Shown piece after piece: positions 10,701 through 19,312 of a DNA stretch of 64,000 nucleotides. The number at the start of each line of letters is the position of its first letter. The stretch's first letter is position 1. The stretch covers positions 1-64,000 of the forward strand of contig PKDQ01000011.1 in assembly GCA_002862645.1 (NCBI GenBank). Reading direction: 5' to 3'. Origin of the DNA: Flavobacteriaceae bacterium. GTDB taxonomy: Bacteria; Bacteroidota; Bacteroidia; Flavobacteriales; Flavobacteriaceae. The notes beneath the pieces were generated by a model, which had not been told where the DNA came from, searched no databases, and was given only the letters and a program-made list of their open reading frames with translations. Position numbers and translations under genes: made by a program.

Positions 10701-13700
10701 ATAGAAGAAATATTCCCTCAACAAGATGTTTTACAGGGGCAGTCTTTGGTCCAGTATACCTTTGACTTGGCCTATTATCCACAAGAGCGCGGCCCTTATA
10801 ACAATGCTCCTGCCTTTGGATCAGCTCCTGAAGACAGCTGGGCTGGAATTACACGTGCCATGTCTACTACCGATTTTGCTCAATCCAATGTGGAGTATAT
10901 CGAATTTTGGCTGTTGGATACTTTTTCAGATCAAACGTTAGCATCTGATGATTTGGGCGAATTGGTATTTCATTTAGGTAACATTTCTGAAGACGTATTA
11001 AAAGACGGTCGCAAAGTTTATGAAAACGGACTTCCAGCTTCAGGGCAAAACACAGCTACCTACAATACGGCTTGGGGGATAACACCAGCCACACAGTCGC
11101 TTGTATATGCTTTTGACGCTGACGGACAAAATCGCAGCTTGCAAGACGTAGGCTTAGATGGACTCAACGATGATGAAGAACGCATCATTTATACGAATGG
11201 ACCTACGGACGACCCAGCAGGTGATAACTACAGCTATTTCGGTCAAGGCAGTGGTTCTGTTTTGGATCGTTATAAAAATTACAACGGTACACAAGGCAAC
11301 TCCCCTATTGAAGTTACAGAACAATTTAGAGGATCATACACCACCCCTGATGCCGAGGATTTAAATCAGGATAATACCATGAATACCATTGACAGGTATT
11401 TTCAATATCGTATCCCGATTCAAAAAAATATGCAGGTTGGGAGTCACCCGTTCTTGGTTGATGTTCGTGAAAAAGACAACATTCAATTACTAAATGGGCA
11501 GGTTACTTCTTCACGCTGGCTACAATTCCGTGTTCCAGTAGTTCCAAAATATTATGACGCTCCCCAAAAGAGAAATTATTTTGAAACTATAAACGGCATG
11601 AGTGACCTCAGGTCAATTCGCTTTATGCGGATAATGTTAATGGGTTTTAGCCAACCTACTGTTTTCCGTTTCGGTACATTGGATATTGTACGTGCCGATT
11701 GGACACGTGCGCCCACACCACTTAATACCAAACAAATATCCTACCCGAACACCCAGCTTGAAGTGAGTGCAGTTAATGTACTGGAGAACGAAACAAGAAC
11801 CCCCATACGCTACAAATTACCCCCAGGAATTGTGCGTGAAACTTTGAACAGCTACAACAATTTGATTCGTGAAAACGAACAATCGTTGTCTATACGAGTT
11901 AGGGATTTAGCTCCCGAAGATGGGCAAGGAGTTTATAAGCATATCGATTTGGATATGCGCCAATACAAGCGGTTGCGAATGTTCCTGCATGCTGAATCGC
12001 TGCCCGACGAAAACCCATTGCCAGGCGAGGGTGCCAACGACGATATGGACGAACGCATAGTAGGTTTCATTCGTATGGGAACTGATCTGGATGAAAACTA
12101 TTATCAAATAGAAATTCCGCTTAAGCCAACGGCCTATACCCGCGGGGTGTCAAATAATTTAACAGCCGAAGAAGTGTGGCAAGTGGCATCAAACGAAATA
12201 GATATTCCTGTAGAATGGCTCACAAAAATTAAGGCTAAATCCATTGCAAGTCGAGAAATGTTAGGCGCTACTTATTTTGATGAGAATCTTGAACGGATCA
12301 ATGAATTTACACCAAACTCCAGTTTGCCAGGGGATAAAAAATACAAATTATCCATTCGAGGTAATCCAACGCTTGGCGCCATAAGAACCTTGGTGGTCGG
12401 CGTCAAAAACCCAAGTACTACTGTGGGGAGCAACCTTGACGGCGAAGTGTGGTTTAACGAACTTCGACTGTCAGAAATTGACTCAAGTGGTGGCTGGGCT
12501 GCTGTTGGTACACTGGATGCTAACCTAGCCGATTTTGCAAATGTTACCTTAAACGGGGCCATCTCTACTGTCGGATTTGGTGCTATCGATCAGTCGCCAA
12601 ACATGCGAAGCCAGGACGACATCCGTTCTTACGGCATAGCCACAAGCATCAATGCAGGGATGTTATTTCCTAAAAAATGGGGATTAGTACTGCCCCTAAG
12701 TTATAGCTATAATCAAGAGGTCATTATGCCAAAATACGATCCTTTTTACAGGGATTTTGAGTTACAGGACAGACTGGATACCGCTGCAAGCCAAGACGAA
12801 CGGGAGGCCATTCGCGATCAAGCCATTAATGTTACCAAACTCAAAAGCATCAATTTGATTGGTGTGCGAAAGCAGCGCAGTGCAGATGCCAAGGAAAACT
12901 TTTATGATCTTGAAAATTTAGACCTTTTCTATTCGTATAACGAAGAAAAGAGAAATGATTTTGAAATTGAGAACTTCGCCTTTCAGAATGTGCGTTTGGG
13001 TGCAGGATATAATTATTCGTTCAAGCCACTCTCATTAAAACCCCTAGGTAATGTGCAGGCCATATCCACTAAGAAGTATTTACGATGGTTGTCTGAACTA
13101 AATTTGAATTTGATGCCCAGTTCGGTTTCGCTTTCAGCGAACATCAACAGAACCTTTCAAAGTCAGCGTTTCCGACAGGTCTTTTTGGAGGGCATGGATG
13201 CTTCAAGCCAATTGCCCTTGCCCGACCTACAACAGCGCAACTACCTGTTTGATTGGTTGTTCACGGTCAATCATAATCTGACTAATTCATTCCGTCTGGA
13301 TTTCTCTGCATCTAGCCGAAATATCGTTCGTAACTATTTGAAGAATGGTACTGCGGGCAGCACACAAATCGACACTTCATTGGACATCTGGGATGGTATC
13401 TGGGATACAGGACAAATGGACCGTTTTGATCAGTCCATTGGCGCTACCTATCAGTTGCCATTTAAATATATCCCACTACTGTCTTTTTTAGATGGAACCT
13501 ATTCTTATACAGGTAATTTTAATTGGCAGCGGGGCTCCTCTGCATTGGCCAATGTGGTTGACGAAAACAATAATGCCCTTGGTATTGTACATACGCTGCA
13601 GAACGCCAATACCATTCAATGGAACGGAAGTGCCAATATGCAGGCCCTGTACAACAGTTTGGGCTTGCGTAAAAACAACAAAAAAAGCGATAAAAAGAAA

Positions 13701-15041
13701 GCGGGAGTTAAGGTTAAGAACACTTTGATAGGGGCAGTTACTGCATTGAGAAGGGTGCAGGTTTCTCATAGTGAAAATAACGGAACGGTGTTGCCCGGGT
13801 ATACCCAAAATATCGGCTTTTTAGGTATGGCTAGTCCTGGTTTAGCCTTTGCCTTGGGTCGTCAAGAAGACATTCGTTTTGAAGCAGCCAAAAGAGGATG
13901 GCTCACGGAATTTCCAAATTTTAATCAAGCTTATACAACCGTACACAACAGCGAAATATCATACAGTGCCGAAATCGGACTGTTACAGGGACTCCAACTT
14001 GATCTGACGGGGAACCGTAGTTATTCAGAAAACAACTCAGAGAACTTTAGTGTTGTCAATGGGGTTTATAATGCATTATCGCCACGCTTATTTGGTAATT
14101 TTGAAATTTCAACCATCATGTTGCGCACTTCATTTAGCGGTGATGGCCTGGCGTCAACGGCCTTTGAAGATCTAAAAACAAATCGTTTGATTATTGCAGG
14201 GCGATTGGCTGCTGCACGAGGCATACCAACAGGAAATGTTGATGCAGATGGCTTCCCAACCGGCTATGGAAAAACAAATCAAGCAGTGCTTATTCCTGCC
14301 TTTTTAGCTGCCTATACTGGAGCGGATCCCAGTTCGGTTAGCATTGAGGCAAAACGTAGCTTCCCACTTCCCAACTGGAACATGCAGTATACTGGATTTA
14401 TGCGGTTGAAATCATTTAAAAAACGATTTAATCGATTTGCAATTTCGCACGGTTACCGCGCCAGCCATACGCTCAATGCCTTTGCCACCAACCTTGATTA
14501 TCAAGCCAATGGCACCGATCAGTCGGGTAATTTTATGAATAAAATTCTCTACACCAACGTAAACCTGGTGGAGCAATTTAACCCCTTGCTCAAGCTCGAT
14601 TTTGAACTTAAAAATAGCCTTCAAGTTTCTGCTGAAGTACGAAAAGATCGCGCTTTGTCCTTATCTCTTGACAACAACTTACTCACCGAAACATCTGGTG
14701 ACGAATGGATTGTTGGTATGGGCTACCGCATCAAGAATGTAAAATTTAAGACCAATATTGGCGGCAAATCCACCAAGCTAAAAGGAGACATCAACATCAA
14801 AGCAGATTTATCTGTTCGTGATAACATTACTCTTATTCGAAACCTAGATCTTTTAAGTGATCAGGTTACTGCAGGGCAACGCTTGTGGTCCCTTAAGATT
14901 TCTGCAGATTATGGCCTCTCTCGTAATTTCAATGCCTTGTTTTTCTACGATCACGCATTTTCGAAATTTGCCATTTCCACGGCTTTCCCGCAAACCAACA
15001 TACGCGCTGGAATAACACTGCGATACAATTTTGGAAATTAG
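7758..15041 (+). CDS. sprA: SprA, outer-membrane translocon of the type IX secretion system / gliding motility
   Basis: SprA (Sov in Porphyromonas) is the giant 36-strand outer-membrane barrel through which type IX cargo leaves the periplasm; it is needed for secretion and gliding in Flavobacterium (established for the family). The 2427-residue product starts with a signal peptide ending 'VYAQ' near residue 27. It contains long periplasmic and extracellular insertions rich in Asp/Asn and ends in 'ITLRYNFGN', an aromatic terminal beta-strand typical of outer-membrane barrels. The ruvA-sprA-gcvH order is also seen in other flavobacteria as I recall. It starts on the last base of the ruvA stop. 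No other T9SS core gene is in the window. Confidence 0.95.
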   Translation: MHTIFDKKSGLLWTLISLLFSTGVYAQNNTPSAVDSLVLAQNLKQISLKNKPSNFAASYTFDPKLNLYFYNVKVGNIDAEKPLALTPEEYRRRVFDEKSKAYIRVKQEAIAGINEDEDTQEDQLPDFYVKSKLFESIFGSNEINIRPQGSASIDLGIRYQKSGNPSLSPRNQSSLAFDFNQRINLALTGTIGTRLKVNANYDTQSTFDFQRVVKLEFFPEDLVPSSVQNTINKGNDLINKGNQLAENVTNKFNNIQNLKDQGISGNEDGILQKLEVGNVSMPINSSLITGAQSLFGVKAELKFGNTNIATVISEQRSQSQTIQTNGEGTLEEFSLFALDYEDNRHFFLAQYFRDNFDKSVKTYPYVNSPIDITRLEVWVTNRSARVTNVRNLIALQDLGESNPDATILDDITSSFFNTAPNAFPDNEVNKADPLAIGGGGILTDDIRDIATAKDGFGSLSPQVNEGRDYAILESARKLNHTEYTLHKQLGYISLNQPLNNDEVLAVAFQYTANGQVYQVGEFAGDGVAATTVSGLPAAPIVSNNSLVVKMLKSSVLDVAQPVFDLMMKNVYNIGAFQLDQEDFVFNIVYTDPSPTNFITPEEGAEGVWPEGTEERILLNLFGLDRLNIYQDAQAEGDGFFDFISGITVLPEQGQIIFPSVEPFGAYLFKLLKSNDPQEEYGNRNFYNENQKKYVFKEMYDITKADAADYQRYNKFELKGRYKSMGGGQGIALGAFNVPRGSVRVTAGGRLLQEGLDYTVNYQLGRVTILNEGIKNSNIPIEVSTESNTLFGQQNKRFMGFTAEHKVNDDLLIGGIYMRLSERPLTQKANYGTEPVNNTMLGLSGNFSKEIPFLTRMVNKLPNIDTRVASNLSIRAEAAYLKVGQPRGTQLNNAPTTYIDDFEGTQTNLDIRDTYSWFLSSVPAPSQQLPIAGSSVNVDDISAGYHRAKLSWYNIDPLFYSNRRPSGISDNDLSTNAARRIFIEEIFPQQDVLQGQSLVQYTFDLAYYPQERGPYNNAPAFGSAPEDSWAGITRAMSTTDFAQSNVEYIEFWLLDTFSDQTLASDDLGELVFHLGNISEDVLKDGRKVYENGLPASGQNTATYNTAWGITPATQSLVYAFDADGQNRSLQDVGLDGLNDDEERIIYTNGPTDDPAGDNYSYFGQGSGSVLDRYKNYNGTQGNSPIEVTEQFRGSYTTPDAEDLNQDNTMNTIDRYFQYRIPIQKNMQVGSHPFLVDVREKDNIQLLNGQVTSSRWLQFRVPVVPKYYDAPQKRNYFETINGMSDLRSIRFMRIMLMGFSQPTVFRFGTLDIVRADWTRAPTPLNTKQISYPNTQLEVSAVNVLENETRTPIRYKLPPGIVRETLNSYNNLIRENEQSLSIRVRDLAPEDGQGVYKHIDLDMRQYKRLRMFLHAESLPDENPLPGEGANDDMDERIVGFIRMGTDLDENYYQIEIPLKPTAYTRGVSNNLTAEEVWQVASNEIDIPVEWLTKIKAKSIASREMLGATYFDENLERINEFTPNSSLPGDKKYKLSIRGNPTLGAIRTLVVGVKNPSTTVGSNLDGEVWFNELRLSEIDSSGGWAAVGTLDANLADFANVTLNGAISTVGFGAIDQSPNMRSQDDIRSYGIATSINAGMLFPKKWGLVLPLSYSYNQEVIMPKYDPFYRDFELQDRLDTAASQDEREAIRDQAINVTKLKSINLIGVRKQRSADAKENFYDLENLDLFYSYNEEKRNDFEIENFAFQNVRLGAGYNYSFKPLSLKPLGNVQAISTKKYLRWLSELNLNLMPSSVSLSANINRTFQSQRFRQVFLEGMDASSQLPLPDLQQRNYLFDWLFTVNHNLTNSFRLDFSASSRNIVRNYLKNGTAGSTQIDTSLDIWDGIWDTGQMDRFDQSIGATYQLPFKYIPLLSFLDGTYSYTGNFNWQRGSSALANVVDENNNALGIVHTLQNANTIQWNGSANMQALYNSLGLRKNNKKSDKKKAGVKVKNTLIGAVTALRRVQVSHSENNGTVLPGYTQNIGFLGMASPGLAFALGRQEDIRFEAAKRGWLTEFPNFNQAYTTVHNSEISYSAEIGLLQGLQLDLTGNRSYSENNSENFSVVNGVYNALSPRLFGNFEISTIMLRTSFSGDGLASTAFEDLKTNRLIIAGRLAAARGIPTGNVDADGFPTGYGKTNQAVLIPAFLAAYTGADPSSVSIEAKRSFPLPNWNMQYTGFMRLKSFKKRFNRFAISHGYRASHTLNAFATNLDYQANGTDQSGNFMNKILYTNVNLVEQFNPLLKLDFELKNSLQVSAEVRKDRALSLSLDNNLLTETSGDEWIVGMGYRIKNVKFKTNIGGKSTKLKGDINIKADLSVRDNITLIRNLDLLSDQVTAGQRLWSLKISADYGLSRNFNALFFYDHAFSKFAISTAFPQTNIRAGITLRYNFGN

Positions 15042-15074
15042 CGCGTTTGCATTACATTTAAACAAAATTGAAAG

Positions 15075-15452
15075 ATGAATATTCCACAGGATTTAAAATA
15101 CACCCAAGACCATGAATGGGTTCGTATCCAAGGGGACCAAGCAACTGTTGGCATTACCGATTTTGCGCAAGGCGAGTTAGGCGATATTGTTTATGTTGAG
15201 GTTGAGACTGTTGGCGAATCGCTAGATAAAGAAGCGGTTTTTGGAACGGTCGAAGCAGTTAAAACAGTATCTGATTTGTTTTTACCTCTTGCTGGAGAAA
15301 TCATGGCCTTTAACGAAGACCTGGAACACACTCCTGAACTTGTAAACGAAGACCCTTATGATCAAGGGTGGATTATAAAAATGAAAATCAATGACTTGTC
15401 TCAAATTGAAGCCTTGCTCACTCACGAGGGATATCAAGCCGTGATTTCGTAA
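15075..15452 (+). CDS. gcvH: Glycine cleavage system H protein
   Basis: Lipoyl carrier of the glycine cleavage complex, shuttling the aminomethyl group between the P, T and L proteins. The lipoyl-accepting Lys is K63 in 'GTVEAVKTVSDL', the canonical site. Full length at 125 aa. No gcvP, gcvT or lipoate ligase lies in the window. It sits 33 nt downstream of sprA and may be read from the same transcript. Confidence 0.96.
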   Translation: MNIPQDLKYTQDHEWVRIQGDQATVGITDFAQGELGDIVYVEVETVGESLDKEAVFGTVEAVKTVSDLFLPLAGEIMAFNEDLEHTPELVNEDPYDQGWIIKMKINDLSQIEALLTHEGYQAVIS

Positions 15453-15527
15453 TTTCACCAACCTTCAATTTTTATTTACTATACTAGTATTAAAATTATT
15501 ACATTAGCTCTTCAATAAATTTTTCAA

Positions 15528-16229
15528 ATGCAACCGAAAAAAAACCCTAACGCTGATTTAAGAAAGAACGGTAGGTTATACTTTGCCATTGGTCTTTGCT
15601 CAGTACTCTTTATTTCTTGGCAAGCAATCGAATGGAAAACCTACGACAAATCCCTGTATGGTTATGAAGCACTTAATGTGGATGATGACGATGATGAACT
15701 AGTTCCCCTTACAGAGCAAATCAAAACACCACCGCCACCACCACCGCCACCTGCACCAGAAATCATTGAGGTAGTTGAAGATGAGGAAGAAATTGAAGAA
15801 ACGATTATTGAATCCACAGAAACTACTCAAGAGGAAATTATTGAGGAAGTTGAAGTGATGGAAGAGGATTTGGACGTGGATGTTCCCTTTGCCATTATTG
15901 AAGATGTTCCTTTGTTTCCAGGTTGTGAGCGGGTTAAAAAATCAGAACGCAGAAAATGTTTTCAAGAAAAGATACAGCGTCATATTGCCAAAAATTTCCG
16001 CTACCCTGAAATTGCCCAAGAAATGGGTATTCAAGGCCGAGTATATGTCCAATTTATTATTGATAAAGACGGTACTATCACAGGCATCAGAACACGTGGT
16101 CCAGATAAGAATTTGGAGAAAGAAGCCAACCGTATTATTGGTAAGCTCCCTACTATGACACCAGGAAAACAACGCGGGCGACCTGTTCGAGTTCCTTTCA
16201 GTATTCCCATTACGTTTAGGTTGCAATAA
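15528..16229 (+). CDS. TonB-family energy transducer
   Basis: Links the ExbB/ExbD motor in the inner membrane to outer-membrane receptors. One N-terminal membrane helix (about residues 16-32), a proline run just after residue 67, a long acidic Glu/Asp-rich stretch (about 80-120) in place of the usual Pro-Lys repeats, and a C-terminal TonB domain (about 150-233, 'FRYPEIAQEMGIQGRVYVQF') are visible. Two Cys flank residue 138 (C133, C144), as in many Bacteroidota TonBs. The gene is followed by a terminator and a damaged duplicate. It is a plausible partner for the three TonB receptors and the exbBD genes in this window. Confidence 0.9.
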   Translation: MQPKKNPNADLRKNGRLYFAIGLCSVLFISWQAIEWKTYDKSLYGYEALNVDDDDDELVPLTEQIKTPPPPPPPPAPEIIEVVEDEEEIEETIIESTETTQEEIIEEVEVMEEDLDVDVPFAIIEDVPLFPGCERVKKSERRKCFQEKIQRHIAKNFRYPEIAQEMGIQGRVYVQFIIDKDGTITGIRTRGPDKNLEKEANRIIGKLPTMTPGKQRGRPVRVPFSIPITFRLQ

Positions 16230-16233
16230 CAAC

Positions 16234-16258
16234 AACCCGGCAATAGCCAGGTTTTTTT
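16234..16258 (+). terminator. Intrinsic terminator after the tonB gene
   Basis: AACCcGGC (16234-16241), loop AATA, GCCaGGTT (16246-16253) with one mismatch, continuing into T7. It ends the gcvH-tonB unit, upstream of the broken tonB copy. Confidence 0.8.
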
Positions 16259-16303
16259 GGCAAAATTTTTGTAGATTTAAATACCCATTTTAAAACCTAC
16301 GTT

Positions 16304-16731
16304 ATGGAACCAAAAAAAATCCAAAAGTTTATTTAGCTAGAAACAGCGGCCTATACTTTGCTATAGGCCTGTGCCTTGTTTTGTTTTTGTCTTGGAAATT
16401 AGTTGAGTATAAAAGCTATGACAAGTCATCTGTTTATATTGGAATGTTAAATGTTGCAGATGATGAAATTGAAGGCGTTCCACTAACGGAACAATTAAAG
16501 ACAACCCCACCACCACCGCCACCAGCTGTAGTGACACAAGTCTTAGAAGTTGTAAAAGACGAGGAAGACTTAGAAGAAACGGGTATTAGGGCTCGCGGTC
16601 CTGACAAAAATCTAGAAAAAGAAGCACTGCGTATTACGGGCAAGCTTCCCACCATGACGCCTGGCAAACAACGTGGCCGTGCAGTTCGAGTGCCGTTTAG
16701 CTACCCTATAAATTTCCGGCTACAGCAATAA
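16304..16731 (+). pseudogene. Broken duplicate of the upstream tonB gene
   Basis: From the ATG at 16304 the sequence parallels the preceding tonB gene (MEPKK ... LYFAIGLCLVLF), but the A-run at 16312-16319 has eight A where nine are needed, so the frame is lost and a TAG follows. Restoring one A would give a 142-codon frame to 16731. That frame also lacks the counterpart of residues 93-185 of the intact gene: 'EDLEET' joins straight to 'GIRARGPDKNLEKEA', and after the join the last 47 residues are nearly identical to the intact copy. The deletion removes the acidic region and most of the TonB domain. A shortened product could start at a TTG at 16381, but it would lack the N-terminal cytoplasmic residues. 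Either a decayed duplicate or a slippage-controlled gene; decay is more likely. Confidence 0.8.
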
Positions 16732-16763
16732 AAAAACAAGAGCCTTCTTTTGTGCATATTGCG

Positions 16764-16794
16764 TTGCGTAACCTTCTTTTCTACAGTATCTTTG
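16764..16794 (+). promoter_or_regulatory. Promoter of the oxidase accessory operon
   Basis: TTG (16764-16766), a 20-nt spacer and TATCTTTG (16787-16794) form a full Bacteroidota -33/-7 promoter. Transcription should begin near 16800, leaving a short leader before the ATG at 16817. Confidence 0.75.
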
Positions 16795-16816
16795 CCAACG
16801 CATTTGCACACATTAT

Positions 16817-17710
16817 ATGTTAGTTAACACCCAAATACCCCCGGCGTTTTCTCTTTTTATGAGCGACTTCTTGTTGCTCACCAAATCGAGACTCACCCTT
16901 ACGGTTGTTTTTTCCTCAATAGCGGGTTACTTACTTGCAGCTCCATTCCCTTCGGCTTGGCATATTCTTTTGCTTTCTTTGGGAGGGTATGGCTTAGCAG
17001 GTGCTTCCAATGCATTTAACCAAATCATTGAAAAAGACATTGACGCTAAAATGAAGCGGACACAAAACCGCCCCATTCCCAAAGACCAAATGTCAACTCA
17101 AACTGCATTTGCTATTGCCGCCACATTACTTATCATAGGCTTGGTGATTCTTTATGGCTTTAATCCAAAAACAGCCATGTTCGGAGCTATTTCTGTTTTT
17201 CTTTACTGCTGCGCCTATACGCCGCTTAAGACGATTACTCCGCTTTCTGTATTTGTGGGGGCCATTCCAGGTGCAATTCCTTTTATGTTGGGCTGGGTTT
17301 CGGTTACAGGAAGTTTTGGTATTGAACCAGGAATCTTGTTTATGATTCAATTCTTTTGGCAGTTTCCCCACTTTTGGGCCATAGGTTGGTTGATGCATGA
17401 AGATTATCAGCGCGCAGGCATCAACATGCTGCCTACCGGAAAGCGCGATCGTGCAACCGCTCTACAAGTTATTTTATACACGCTTTGGACCCTGGTCATT
17501 TCGGTTTTTCCAGTCTTGGGATTGTGTGGCACATTGACCCTGACAATTCCCGCTGCTACAGTGGTTGGGATTATGGGCTTGATATTTTTGTGGTATGGTA
17601 TCTTGTTGTATAAAAACCAATCTGAATCAAGTGCCAAAAAACTAATGATCGTTAGCATAATATACATTATGTCAATACAATGGATTTACGTAATCGATAA
17701 ATTTTTATAA
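16817..17710 (+). CDS. cyoE: Protoheme IX farnesyltransferase (heme O synthase)
   Basis: UbiA-family membrane prenyltransferase that adds a farnesyl group to heme B, making heme O, the precursor of the heme A used by CoxA. The first Asp-rich motif is in 'NAFNQIIEKDIDAKMKRTQNRP', with N and D residues that bind Mg-diphosphate. Eight or nine hydrophobic segments span the 297 residues. The stop codon touches the ATG of the next gene (TAAATG), so this opens an operon of oxidase subunits and assembly factors. Also known as ctaB. Confidence 0.94.
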   Translation: MLVNTQIPPAFSLFMSDFLLLTKSRLTLTVVFSSIAGYLLAAPFPSAWHILLLSLGGYGLAGASNAFNQIIEKDIDAKMKRTQNRPIPKDQMSTQTAFAIAATLLIIGLVILYGFNPKTAMFGAISVFLYCCAYTPLKTITPLSVFVGAIPGAIPFMLGWVSVTGSFGIEPGILFMIQFFWQFPHFWAIGWLMHEDYQRAGINMLPTGKRDRATALQVILYTLWTLVISVFPVLGLCGTLTLTIPAATVVGIMGLIFLWYGILLYKNQSESSAKKLMIVSIIYIMSIQWIYVIDKFL

Positions 17711-18286
17711 ATGAGTTTTCATCCTTCTTTAGCAACCCCCCAGTCCAAAGCAAAAAAAATGATGTTGTGGTTTGCCATGATCAGCATGACCATGATGTTT
17801 GCTGGCCTCACAAGTGCCTATGTCGTCAGCAAGGCACGTCCCGATTGGCTTGTAAATTTCAACCTTCCAGCTGCATTTCACATAAGCACACTAGTGATTT
17901 TAATAAGTGGCCTTAGTTTCTGGATAGCGTTTAAAAACCTTAAGGCAGGTCATTCACAAGGGGTTACACGCTACACGCTTATTACACTTTTATTAGCCGT
18001 TATTTTTGCTTTTAGCCAATGGGTTGGATTTAGCGAAGTTGTAGAAGATGGATACTATTTTACAGGTTCTGAAAGTACGGTTACTACCTCATTCTTATAT
18101 GTATTGGTTTTAACACACTTTGCTCACCTTATTGGTGGAATTGTCGTTTTAATCATTGTACTCCTTCGCCATCTCAAAGGTATTTATTTTGATGCACCAC
18201 TTGGTTTTGTGCTTGCACATACCTTCTGGCATTTCCTGGGATTTTTATGGCTATATTTATTTGTATTCTTATACTTTTTAAGATAA
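17711..18286 (+). CDS. Heme-copper oxidase subunit III, short form
   Basis: Five-helix membrane protein of the cytochrome c oxidase subunit III family (191 aa), resembling the short subunits III of quinol-type oxidases. Typical signatures are the N-terminal 'MMLWFAMISMTMMFAGLTSAYVV' helix, 'SQWVGFSEV' and the C-terminal 'HTFWHFLGFLWLYLFVFLYFL' helix. It directly abuts cyoE and is followed 44 nt later by a second, longer subunit III, so the locus encodes two. Tandem subunit III genes are usual in flavobacterial cox loci. Confidence 0.9.
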   Translation: MSFHPSLATPQSKAKKMMLWFAMISMTMMFAGLTSAYVVSKARPDWLVNFNLPAAFHISTLVILISGLSFWIAFKNLKAGHSQGVTRYTLITLLLAVIFAFSQWVGFSEVVEDGYYFTGSESTVTTSFLYVLVLTHFAHLIGGIVVLIIVLLRHLKGIYFDAPLGFVLAHTFWHFLGFLWLYLFVFLYFLR

Positions 18287-18297
18287 ACTTTAATGCG

Positions 18298-18305
18298 TAA
18301 TTTTG
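18298..18305 (+). promoter_or_regulatory. Possible internal -7 box before the second subunit III gene
   Basis: TAATTTTG fits TAnnTTTG and lies 25 nt before the next start codon. No TTG is present at the 20-nt spacing, so this is a weak candidate for an internal promoter. Confidence 0.35.
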
Positions 18306-18330
18306 TAATCAAATTAACCAACCACCACTC

Positions 18331-19311
18331 ATGGAAGCAACAACAGAAATAGTAGAAAACGAAGGTGTTTGGGGCGGTGGCAATAAACCCTTAAACGCAT
18401 CATATGGTAAAATGATGATGTGGTTTTTCATCGTTTCTGATGCCCTTACCTTTTCAGGATTTTTGGTCGCTTATGGCTTTTCACGTTTCAAAAATATTGA
18501 CTCATGGCCCATTGCAGATGAGGTGTTTTATCACTTCCCATTCTTACATGGCATAGACGCTCCTATGTATTATGTAGCCTTGATGACCTTTATACTTATC
18601 TTCTCTTCTGTAACCATGGTGCTCGCTGTAGATGCGGGGCACAAGATGCAGAAAACTAAGGTGGCCGTATATATGTTACTGACCATTGTTGGTGGCGCCG
18701 TTTTTGTTGGCTCTCAAGCATGGGAGTGGAAAAATTTTATTCAGGGGGAGTATGGCGCTGTTGAAACAAAAGGCGGTCAAATATTACAGTTTGTAACTGC
18801 TGAATCTGGCGAACGGATAACGCTAGAATCATTTGTCAGTACGCTACCAACCGATCGTTCACAGCATACTGGAGACGAGGGTCTTTGGTTTGTCAGTGAA
18901 TCTGCATTGCCCACCTACAGTGTTGCTGAAGTTCAAGAAGGCTTTTTGGCCAATCCAGACTTGCTAATCAAAACAGAAATAATTGACCCTGAAACAGGGC
19001 ACAAAATTGTTTTAGATCGTGCGGCATCTGAAGCAAAAATTGCACAAGCCGTGTATGTTGTTGAAGGTGCTAATCTTGTTCGTAATGAATATGGAAATCG
19101 TCTATTTGCTGATTTCTTTTTCTTTATCACAGGTTTCCACGGCTTTCACGTATTTTCGGGTGTGGTTATAAACTGTATTATATTTTTCAATGTATTGCTA
19201 GGCACCTATGAGCGCAGAGGACATTATGAAATGGTTGAAAAAGTAGGCTTGTATTGGCACTTTGTTGATCTCGTTTGGGTATTTGTATTCACATTCTTTT
19301 ATTTGGTATAA
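18331..19311 (+). CDS. Heme-copper oxidase subunit III, long form with internal insertion
   Basis: Second subunit III (326 aa). The family core is clear: 'MMMWFFIVSDALTFSGFLVAYGF' at residues 28-50, a helix near 112-130, then 'FFFFITGFHGFHVFSGV' at about 262-278 and the final 'YWHFVDLVWVFVFTFFYLV' helix. Between the third helix and the 'TGFHGFHV' helix sits a hydrophilic insertion of about 120 residues (roughly 136-255) with no membrane segment and no Cys. By topology it should form a soluble domain next to the oxidase, perhaps contacting cytochrome c or the quinol:cytochrome c reductase (inference). Confidence 0.9.
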   Translation: MEATTEIVENEGVWGGGNKPLNASYGKMMMWFFIVSDALTFSGFLVAYGFSRFKNIDSWPIADEVFYHFPFLHGIDAPMYYVALMTFILIFSSVTMVLAVDAGHKMQKTKVAVYMLLTIVGGAVFVGSQAWEWKNFIQGEYGAVETKGGQILQFVTAESGERITLESFVSTLPTDRSQHTGDEGLWFVSESALPTYSVAEVQEGFLANPDLLIKTEIIDPETGHKIVLDRAASEAKIAQAVYVVEGANLVRNEYGNRLFADFFFFITGFHGFHVFSGVVINCIIFFNVLLGTYERRGHYEMVEKVGLYWHFVDLVWVFVFTFFYLV

Positions 19312-19312
19312 C

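Noticed and set aside
16312-16319. Programmed frameshifting in the tonB duplicate as a functional system.
   Set aside because: The copy also lacks most of the TonB domain and no stimulatory structure is evident; kept only as a possibility in the findings.
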